Source: Dactylonectria macrodidyma (taxonomy: Eukaryota > Ascomycota > Sordariomycetes > Hypocreales > Nectriaceae). Taken from it: a stretch of 64,000 bases of DNA. Under the pieces are notes generated by a model that saw only the letters and a program-made list of their open reading frames with translations, had not been told where the DNA came from and made no database searches. The DNA is taken from assembly GCA_020744425.1 (NCBI GenBank), contig JAGMUV010000001.1:5952001-6016000 (forward strand), read 5' to 3'. This document shows positions 13,805-22,985 of this stretch, piece by piece. The position numbers were made by a program, and so were the translations under genes. Positions within the stretch are counted from its first letter, which is position 1, and each line of letters begins with the position of its first letter.

Positions 13805-14849
13805 ACTATTAAAACTACTATTTAAACTTTTATTTTTATATTACTGCATTTCTATATAGTTATATATTTATATTACTTAAGTTATTTTATAATAAAAGAC
13901 TCAATTAATTAGTTAACCTTATTATAACTAGACTCTTATTCTATTTTCTTTAAACCTTCTTTTACTAAATCCTTTAACTGTTTTAATAATTCTAATATAT
14001 TACTCCTTTAACTATATATTAATTAATATAATATTAGTCTATAATTATATAATCTATATATTATAATTCTTTAACTTATTTAAAAAAGTATTATTAATAG
14101 TTATTATTTCTTTTTCTTTTTCTTTTTTAACTAATTCTTTTAATAAGACTTACTTTATTTTAATTTATTAAATTATATCCTTATTTAATAAAGCTTATAA
14201 GAATAAATTCTTTTAAAAGATATAATAATTAAAGATTATTAATTAAAGAAGCCTTTTCTAATTAAGCTAATTAAACTTAGTTTTTATTATATATTTTAAA
14301 TTAAATAAGTAAAATACTCTTTATAGTTTAAGAAATAGGCTTTAATCTTTTTTAATTCTTTTAATTAGTATATATATATAATAATTCTTATATATTAGTA
14401 TTAGTAAAGGTCTACTAAGCTATTATATAATGCACTATATATATCTTATGTTATTTATTTAGTTAGGGGGGGTTATTATAAGTTAGTTATATTATAAGTA
14501 AGTAGTTAAATTGTAATATAATAGGAATTATAAAGTACTAGAATTGCGATAAGCTTAGAATGCAATGAATGCAGAGCCCTTATAGGGCTTTTATTATATA
14601 ATGATTTTGCCTTCTAATATCTAGCTTCTCTATCTAGCTTTCTAGCTGCTTAATGTATCTAAAAGGGTTAGTTAGGATAGTAAGTCTTATACTTTAATAT
14701 AATAAAAACTCTAGTCATTCTAAGATGCTATTACTTTAGGCTTAGGTTTTAGGCTCTTATATAATTATTTACTATTAGTGATTTTATATTTTTAACTATT
14801 TAACTTCTAGCCCTTCTCTAAGTATGCACTACTAAGGATTATAACCTTA
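13805..14849 (+). repeat. 1.1-kb dispersed repeat, copy G, with TSD
   Basis: Full-length copy flanked by ATAAAGTAAAGAGTC (13,790-13,804) and ATAAAGTAAGGAGTA (14,850-14,864), 13 of 15 identical. The duplication again starts ATAA, as at copies C, D and F. Confidence 0.75.
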
Positions 14850-15843
14850 ATAAAGTAAGGAGTATTAAAAGTAAATTAAAATATAACTTTTTTTATTAAA
14901 GCTTAAAGTTAGATATTAAATTAAAGTTATAATTAATAATTATATAATAGGGTTTTAAAGTTTTAATATTTTCTTATTAAATTATAAAGTAAGTAGTTTT
15001 AAAATATAAGTAATAGGCTTATATATTAGACTAATAAAGGGTTATAAGGCTTAAATTGCTTTTAGGCCTCCTTTTTTTTTCTCTTTCTTAAAGAAAGAGG
15101 GCTTTCTAAATATATAAACTAAGGTATAATAGCCTTTATATAAAAGTATATAATACTTTATAATAATAATACTATATAAAATATAATAGTATTTAATTAG
15201 TTAAAAATATATTTATATATTATAATTCCTTTACTATTAAAACCGCTATTCAGACTTTTGTTTTTACACTATTGCATTATTATATTATATATTTATATTA
15301 CTTAAGTTATCTTAAGATAAAAGACTTAATTGATTAATTAACTTAATTATACATAGACTCTTATCCCTCTTCTTTTATAAAACCTTCTTTTCCTAAATCC
15401 TTTAACTTATTATAATTAATATTAAAAGTAATTATAAGATTCCTTTAGTTTTTAATAAATTACTTTTTAATTATATATTAATTAATATAATATTAATTTA
15501 TAATTATATAATTTATATATTATAATTATTTAAATTATTAAAAAATGTATTATTAATAATTATTTCTTTTTATTTCTTTTTTTAAGTTAATTCTTTTAAT
15601 AAAACTTATTCTATTTTAATTATTTAAATTATATTTTATTTAATAAAGTTTATAAAAATAAATTCTTAAAAAATATAATAATTAATAATTATTAATTAAA
15701 TAAGCTTTTATAATTAAATTAAATTAAATTAGTCTTTATTATATTATAAATTAAATAAATAAAATACTTTTTATAATTTAAAAATAAATTTTAATTTTTT
15801 TTTAATTCTTTTAATTAATATTTTATATATTAATATTAAATTC

Positions 15844-16924
15844 ACTATTAAAATCACTATTCAGACTTTTATTTCTACGCTACTGCGTTCCTCATTACCG
15901 CGTTTCTATACAGTCACGTATTTACATTACTTAAGTTATTATAAAACGAAGGACTTGATTGATTAGTCGACCTAGTTATAGATAGACTCTTATCCCTCCT
16001 CCCTTATATTAGTAGAACCTCCTTCTGCCATATCCTTCCATCATTCTAGCAGGAACCCCTCAGTTTCTAGTACGGTCATTATGTGTTTAAATTATAGTAA
16101 TAAGAGCCTAAACTAATTATTTCCTGGATATTAACTAGTGACTTAAGGAACGCTATTTCTTCTAGAGATATTTTAATTACTAGCTTTATTACTAGTTATC
16201 TTAAGAAGTATTATTTATTTTTAATCTAGTTCTTAAATCATTAGTTACTTTTAAAGAAGCATAGTCTTAAGAATACCTTAGTTTTAAAGATCGCTAAGGC
16301 GACTTACTTATTATTAAAGAGTTACTAAGTCTTAATAATTCTAGTTTTCTTAAGACTATAATCTATTACTATAGCCTTTAGCTTATTAAGAGTTTCTATA
16401 TCTTTACTAAGCTTAGTATTTAAGTTATATATAGAAAGAGCATAGTAGTTATTAAAACCTAAGTTATTAAGAGTATAGAGTGTATTATATTAGATGTTTA
16501 TTATAGTGTTTGTTATAGTTAGTCTCTGATGAGTTAAATTGCGATCTGGAATTATAAAGAGTTGAATTATAACTTAGAATTGCGATGAGGTAACTTGGAA
16601 TGCGACGAATGCAGAGCCCTTACGGGGCTTTTATTGTATGATGATTTTACCTTCTGATATCTAGCTTTTCTGTCTAGCTTTTCTGTCTAGCTTTTCTATC
16701 TAGCTTTTCTATCTAGCTTTTCTAGTAACGCATCTCAAAGGGTTGAATAGGACAGTAAGGCTTATACCCTGATGTAGTAAAAACTCTAGTCATTCTGAGT
16801 TGCTATTGCCTTAGGCTTAGGTTTTAGGCCTTTATACTATTATTTACTATTAGTTATATATTTTTTTTAACTATTTAATCTCTAGCCTCTTTTCTAAGTG
16901 TGCGCTACTAAGGACTATAACCTC
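15844..16924 (+). repeat. 1.1-kb repeat, variant subfamily copy I (nested)
   Basis: Complete copy inserted in copy H. The first 200 bp and last 400 bp match the main family. The middle (about 16,080-16,540) is different and shared with 12,744-13,210 and 17,230-17,610, which defines a subfamily. It keeps much G and C at its 5' end (for example 15,880-16,100) and has five TCTRTCTAGCTTT short repeats near 16,665-16,725. Confidence 0.75.
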
Positions 16925-16973
16925 AATTAATATTAATAAAGATTTATTAAATTATTATATAATATATTATATT

Positions 16974-17988
16974 ACTATTAAAATCACTATTTAGACTTTT
17001 ATTTTTATATTACTATATTCCTTATTATTATATTTCTATATAATTATATATTTATATTACTTAAGTTATTATAAAATAAAGGACTTAATTAATTAGTTAA
17101 CTTAGTTATAAATAAACTTTTATTCTTTCTCTCTTAATTACTAAGAACTTATTAATAAAACCTCTCTTTACTACATCCTTCTATTATTCTAATAAAAACC
17201 CCTCAGTTTCTATTAGTCCTTTTATATATTAAAAATAACTATATTACTTATAATTTATATTATTTACTTTTTATTAATATTAACTAATAATTTAAAAAAT
17301 ATTATTTCTTTTAAAAATATTTTAGTTATTAGCTTTATTATTAATTATTTTAAAAAGTATTATTTATTTTTAATTTAATTCTTAAATTATTAGTTATTTT
17401 TAAAAAAATATAGTCTTAAGAATATTTTAATCTTAAAGATTATTAAAGTAATTTATTAATTATTAGAGAATTATTAAGTCTTAATAATTCTAATTTTTTT
17501 AGAATTATAATCTATTATTATAGTTTTTAACTTATTAAAGGTTTTTATATTTTTATTAAGTTTAAGAGTATAGAGTGTATTATATTGGATATCTATTATA
17601 GCATTTATTATAGTTAGTCTTTAATGAGTTAAATTATAATATAATTAGAATTATAAAGAGTTAAATTATAATATAAGTATGAGTTAGAATTGCGATGAGC
17701 TTAGAATGCAATAAAAGCCTTTATAAGGCTTTTAATATATAACGATTTCGCCTTCTAATATCTAGCTTTTCTATCTAGCTTTTCTAATAACGCATCTTAA
17801 AGGGTTGAATAGGATAGTAAGGCTTATACCTTAATATAGTAGAAACTCTAGTCATTCTGAGTTACTATTGCTTTAGGCTTGGGTTTTAAGTCTATATACT
17901 ATTATTTACTATTAGTTATATATTTTTTTTTTAATTATTTGACCTCTAGCCTCTTTCTAAGTATGTGCTACTAAGGACTATAACTTTA
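16974..17988 (+). repeat. 1.1-kb repeat, variant subfamily copy J (nested)
   Basis: Second complete variant copy, also inserted in copy H. The flanks share about 13 bp (ATAATATATTATAT) at both sides, consistent with a target duplication but low complexity. More RIP-mutated than copy I. Confidence 0.7.
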
Positions 17989-18547
17989 ATAATATATTAT
18001 ATATATATTATATTATTTATTTAATTAAAAGGGATTATTATAAGTTAGTTATATTATAAATAAATAATTAAATTATAAAGTAATAATTAAATTATAATTT
18101 AAAAGTATAATAAGCCTAGAATATAATAAATATAAACCCCTTATAAGACTTTTATTATATAATGATTTTACTTTTTAATATTTAGCTTTTCTATTTAGCT
18201 TTTTAATCTAGCTTTTTTAATTATTTAATATATTTTAAAATGTTAAATAGAATAATAAGGTTTATACTTTAATAAAATAAAAACTCTAATTATGTTTAAT
18301 TACTATTACTTTAGACTTAGGTTTTAAACCTTTATATTATTATTTACTATAAATTATATATTTTTTTAACTATTTAATCTCTAGCCTCTGTTTAAATGTA
18401 TATTAATAAAGACTATAGCCTTAATATTATAATTATAAATATATATATATATACTTAATTATATAAATATTAAAATACTAACATTATATAAATAATACTT
18501 TATTTTATTATAAAAAATAATTATATAAATAAGAAAGTTATATATAT

Positions 18548-19129
18548 TAAAGTTATAGTCCTTTAATAGTATATATTTAAAGAGAGACTAGAGATTAAAA
18601 AGTAAAAAATAAAAAAATTAATAACAGTATAAAGGCTTAAAACCTAAGCTTAAAATAATAGTAATTTAAAATAACTAGAGTTTTTATTATATTAAAGTAT
18701 AAGCCTTATTATTTTAATTATTCTTTAAAATACATTAAGTAATTAAAAAGCTAAATAAAAGAGCTAAATAAAAAAAGCTAAGTATTAAAAAGTAAAATCA
18801 TTATATAATAAAAGCCTTATAAGAATAATCTTTATATTTATAATATTCTAAGCTTATTATAATTTTAAATTATAATTTAATTCTTATTTTATAATTCTTA
18901 TTATATTATAATTTAAGTACTTATTTATAATATAATTAATTTATAATACTCTTTTTAATTAAATAAATAATATAATATATATATAATATATTATATAATA
19001 GCTTAATAAATTCTCAATAGTATTAATATATAAGAATTATTATATATATATATATTAATTAAAAGAAATTCATTTTTTAAATTATAAAAATATTTTATTT
19101 ATTTAATTTAAAATATTTAATAATAGTTC
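18548..19129 (-). repeat. 1.1-kb repeat, reverse partial copy K
   Basis: Reverse-orientation copy starting at the family's 3' end (TTAAAGTTATAGTCCTTT) and running to about 19,129. There a plus-strand copy begins. Heavily mutated. Confidence 0.65.
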
Positions 19130-19357
19130 GCTATTAAAACCGCTATTCAGACTTTTATTTTTATACTATTATATTCCTTATTATTATGTTTTTATATAAT
19201 TATATATTTATATTACTTAAGTTATTATAAAATAAAGGACTTAATTAATTAGTTAACTTAATTATAAATAGACTCTTATCCTTCCTCTTTTAACTACTAA
19301 GAACTTATTAATAAAACCTCCTTTTATTATATCCTTTTATTATTCTTAATTATTTTA
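19130..19357 (+). repeat. 1.1-kb repeat, 5' fragment L
   Basis: The first about 230 bp of a variant-subfamily copy (GCTATTAAAACCGCTATTC at the start). It is cut off by the reverse copy that begins at 19,358. Confidence 0.65.
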
Positions 19358-20480
19358 TTAAGGTTATAGTCCTTAGCAGCGCACACTTAGAGAGAGGCCA
19401 GAGGTTAAACAGTAAAAAAATAAAAAAATATAACTAATAGTGAATAATAGTATGAGGGCCTAAAACCTAAGCCTAAGGCAATAGCAACTCAGAATGACTA
19501 GAGTTTTTACTGCATCAGGGTGCAAGCCTTACTATCCTAATCAACCCTTCGAGATGCGTTAAGCAGCTAGAAAGCTAGATAGAAAAGCTAGATAGAAAAG
19601 CTAGATAGAAAAGCTAGATATCAGAAGGTAAAATCGTCATACGATAAAAGCCCTATGAGGGTTCATCGCATTCCAAGCTCGTCGCAATTCCAAGTCGCAA
19701 TTCAATGATCATAATTCAACTTATTAGAGATTAGCTTTATTTTCAAGCTACTTACGATATAACCGACTTATAATAACCCCCCCTGACTAAACAAATAATA
19801 TAATGCGCGTATAGCGCATTACGCGATAGCCTAGCGGACCCTCGCTAATATTAGTATATGAGAATCGTCTTATATATATACTAATTAAAAGAATTAAAGA
19901 AGATTAAAGCCTGCTTCTTAGGCTATAAAGAGCATCTTGCCTATCTAGCCTAGAATATATAATAGAGGCTAAGTTTAGCTAGCCTAGTTATAAGAGGCTT
20001 ATCTAACTAATAATCTTTAATTATTATATCTTTTAAAAGAACTTATTCTTATAAGCCTTATTAAATAAAGATATAATTTAATAGATTAAGATAGAGTAAG
20101 TCTTATTAGAAGAATTAACTTAAAGAAAAGTAAAGAAAGAAATAATAACTATTAATAATGCCTTCTTTAATAACCTAAAGAGTACTAACTATAATGCATA
20201 GGTTATATAGTTATAGGCTGACCTTATGCTGATTAATATGCAGCCGAAGGAGTGATGACTGCATTAGAAACTAAGAGAATCCTGCTAGAACGGTTAAAGG
20301 ATTTAGCGGAGGAAGGTTTAAGAGAGGAGGGATAAGAGTCTATCTATAACTAGGTCGACTAATCAATCGAGTCCTTCGTCTTAAGATAACTCAAGTAATA
20401 CAAATACGTGACTGTATAGAAACGCGGTAATGAGGAATGCAGTAATGTAGAAATAAAGTCCGAACAGCGGTTTTAATAGT
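19358..20480 (-). repeat. 1.1-kb repeat, least-mutated copy M
   Basis: Full-length reverse copy with the highest G+C content of the family in this window, for example GCATTACGCGATAGCCTAGC near 19,826 and GTAATGAGGAATGCAGTAAT near 20,428. It is the best available guide to the unmutated consensus and probably the youngest insertion. It contains no ORF of note in either orientation. Confidence 0.8.
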
Positions 20481-20654
20481 AATATTTAATATTTATAATT
20501 TTAATATTTATAATTTTATAATAAATATAATTATAAATAAAATAATTATTATAAATATAAATAAATTTAAAATTTAAAATTAATATAATTTAAAACTTAT
20601 AAATAAAATTATAAATATTTAATAATTAATATACAAACTTAAATCATTTATTAT

Positions 20655-21850
20655 TTCTTCTCATTATAATTAATCTTCTTTTCTTCCTTCCTATTACGGT
20701 TTTTTTTTCCCTACTTCCCTCTTTCTCCTCCTTTCCCCTCCTTCCCTTCCTCCTTTTTTCCTTTTTTCCTTTTTCCCTCTTTTCCTTCCTCTCTCCCCCC
20801 TTCCTTCCTTTCTTCTTCTTCTTTTTTCCTTTTTCCTCCGTCTCCCCCCTCTTCTTTTCTTCCTTTCCCCCCCCCTCTTCTCCCCCCCCCTCTTCTTCTC
20901 TTTTCTCTCTTCTTTTCTTTCTTTTTCTTTTTTCCTCTTCCCTCTTTTCCCCTCTTTCCCCTCCTTTCTCTTTCCCTCTTTCCCTCTTTCCTTCCCTCTT
21001 TTCTTCTTTCTCTTTTCCCCCTTCCCTTTTCTTTTTTCTTTCTCTTCTCTCTTCCCTTCTTCTCCTCCTCCCTCCTCTTCCCCCCCCTTTTTCCCCCTTC
21101 CCTTTCTTTTTTTCCCTTTCCCCCCTCTTCTCTTCCCCTTTCCTCTCTCCTTCTCCGTTTTCCTCTTCCTTCCCCCCCTCTTCCTCTTTTTCCTTTTTCC
21201 CTTTTTCCCTCTCCTCTTTCCCCTTCCTTTCTCCTTTCCCTCTTTTCCCCCCCCCCTCCCCCCCCTCTTCCCCTCGGTTTTTCCTCTTTCTTTTTCCCCT
21301 CTTTCCCCCCCTCCCCCCCCCCCTCCCCCCCCCCTTCCCTCCTCTTCTTCCCCTTTCCCCCTTCCCTTTTTTCTTCCCTCCCTCCCCTCTTTCCTCCCTC
21401 CTCTCCCCTTCCCTTTTTTTCTTTCTCTTCCCCCCCTTTTTTTCCCTCCCCTTTCTTTTCCCTCCCTTCCCCCCCTCTCCCTCTCTCCCTCCTCCTTCCC
21501 TTCTTCCCCCCTCCTTCCCCCCTTTCTCCTCTTCCCCCCCTCCTTCTCCCCTTTCTCCCCCCCTTCCTTCTCCTCTCCCCCCTTCTTCCCTTCTCCTTCC
21601 CCCTTTCCCCCTCCCTCTCCTCCTTTCTTTTCCTTCCTCCCCTCCTTTCTTCTCTTTTTCTTCTCCTTTTTCCTTTCCCCCTTCGTCTTTTCTTCTCTCC
21701 GTTTCTTTCTTCTCTCCCCTTCTTCTCTCTTCCTCTCTCTCTCCTTTCCCTTCCTCTCTTTCCTCCCTCCGTCCGTTCCCTCCACTCCTCCCTTCTTTTA
21801 CACTTTATTCCTCTTTCCTCTCTTCACTCTCCCTCTTTTTCCCCTCTTCT
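20655..21850 (+). repeat. About 1.1-kb polypyrimidine tract
   Basis: From about 20,699 to 21,790 the plus strand is almost only C and T, with G in scattered positions and A nearly absent. It is not a simple tandem repeat: runs of C (up to about 9-12) and T alternate irregularly. On the minus strand it opens as a 363-codon Lys/Glu/Gly/Arg-only ORF. That is a compositional artefact, not a gene. Such tracts can form triplex (H-DNA) structures in vitro. Any role here is unknown. It lies between the last 1.1-kb repeat and the GC island. Confidence 0.9.
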
Positions 21851-22024
21851 TAAACATTACCATCGTTCATCGTATCAACATAGCCTTACTTCTATCTTAC
21901 AAAAATCCCAAATAAACCTTCTCTAGATCTTTTTAAAACATTCCTCTCTCATAAACTCCTATTCACCACTGCTCGATTCTTACTCTATATACTTTACATC
22001 ATTTATTATATACAAGACTTCTTT

Positions 22025-22195
22025 TAAAATTAAAAAAAATTATTATATAGTTTTTCTTTTTAATTAAAGAATTAAAATTATTTTTATTTTATTTTTAATA
22101 ATTAAATAGTTTTAAAAAATTAAAGTTTAGCTCTTTTTAATATATAGTATTTATAGCTTACTTACTTATTTAGCTTACTTATTTATTAAGTATAT
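22025..22195. mobile_element. MITE fragment (right half)
   Basis: Matches, in reverse complement, the left half of the element at 31,248-31,688. It ends in an inverted-repeat terminus (AGCTTACTTATTTATTAAGT then ATAT) followed by TA at 22,196-22,197. The other half is absent. Confidence 0.55.
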
Positions 22196-22294
22196 TATAT
22201 AAAGAGCCTTTATTCATTATAATTATATATTATATAATCTTTAAGCTATTTATAATATAAAGTAAGAGTCTGTTTTAAAAAATTAAAAAGTTAA

Positions 22295-22378
22295 TACTAG
22301 TAGGATTTAAACTTATAATTTATTATTATTATAAAAATCTCTAAATATATTAATTACTATATTATAAAACTGTCTTTT
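22295..22378 (-). pseudogene. RIP-mutated tRNA-like sequence
   Basis: On the minus strand a 14-nt stretch TAATATAGTAATTA (near 22,364-22,351) resembles a tRNA A box (TGGTGTAGTGGTTA) with only G-to-A changes. About 38 nt downstream AGTTTAAATCC (22,313-22,303) resembles a B box (GGTTCGAATCC) with C/T and G/A changes. The spacing fits a tRNA or tRNA-derived SINE. The call rests on pattern only, and in such AT-rich DNA a chance match is possible. Confidence 0.3.
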
Positions 22379-22479
22379 TTAAATATATAATTTTAAAAAC
22401 CTTAATTTAAATATAATAAGTTAATTATTTAAATATAAATATAAAAACTTAAAATCTAAACTTAACATAATAATAACTT

Positions 22480-22985
22480 TATCCTACGGGTCTAACAAAG
22501 AATACAAGTTCGACCTCAAGACAAGAAGGAAAGGAGGGAGTGAAGAAGGTCTGATGAGGAGAATATTGCTGTGGTGATCTGTGGCGAGCACGACTCGTCT
22601 GACGAGAGCTCCGCCGGAGACTGATCCGGAGGCTCACGTAGCTGAGGATACGCTTGACGATGCGCAATCTGACGAGAACCCTTGTTCCAACAATCGTCGA
22701 CAGAAAGGAGTATGGTGGAAGACGAGGATTCCGTGGCCAAGGTGATGCCATCGCCGCCGATGCCACGCAGATGTAGAAATGGCAGCGTGTATCGCAGGCT
22801 CACTATGCCTGTAGCGTTCCGAATGACCGACCGAAAGCATACCTTTAGGTCTTGATCATCGGTTGTGCCACCGACAACCATGTTAGTTACTATGTATGCA
22901 TTTAAGATGGAAATATTATTAACGCAGTTTGTGTGTATTGATATAGAACTCATGCTGCGACCATAGGTTACGACGTTCATTCTGC
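22480..22985. other. 3' flank of the GIY-YIG/Myb gene
   Basis: Normal-GC DNA between the AT block and the stop codon of the minus-strand gene. Short ORFs here overlap one another and match nothing I recognise. The stop at 22,986-22,988 lies within GTGAGCTGA, and a CTAAC and several AGs follow on the minus strand. Further 3' exons or a spliced 3' UTR are therefore possible but unproven. Confidence 0.4.

Larger units (their letters stand above)
15233..18421 (+). repeat. 1.1-kb dispersed repeat, copy H, split by two later copies
   Basis: An old copy is present in three pieces: about 15,233-15,843, 16,925-16,973 and 17,989-18,421. Read together they follow the family order, including the AATATTAATAAAGATTTATTAAATTATTATATAA segment split between the second and third pieces. 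The gaps are exactly filled by two complete copies of the variant subfamily, so those inserted later. Confidence 0.7.
1..22480. other. AT-rich, RIP-type degenerate repeat block
   Basis: The sequence is overwhelmingly A+T with TpA-rich runs. No plausible protein-coding ORF survives. Recognisable repeats (listed separately) differ from one another mainly by C/T and G/A changes, which is the pattern of repeat-induced point mutation known from ascomycetes. Stretches not assigned to a named repeat (for example 2,496-4,669, 5,793-6,624, 7,767-8,037, 9,068-11,650 and 14,865-15,232) are similarly degenerate. They are probably remains of larger transposons into which the smaller repeats inserted, but I cannot identify their class by eye. 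No gene, tRNA or rRNA was found in them. Confidence 0.85.

Noticed and set aside
20694..21785. 363-codon minus-strand ORF of Lys, Glu, Gly and Arg
   Set aside because: Produced by the polypyrimidine tract: CT-only DNA cannot form stop codons on the complementary strand. No domain, no introns, no start context.
1..22480. CRISPR-like or satellite array
   Set aside because: The repeated units are about 1 kb, dispersed, in both orientations and nested. There are no short regular repeats with unique spacers.
1..22480. Mitochondrial DNA insertion as the cause of AT richness
   Set aside because: No mitochondrial gene, rRNA or tRNA set is readable, and the sequence consists of nuclear-type repeats with RIP-like transitions.
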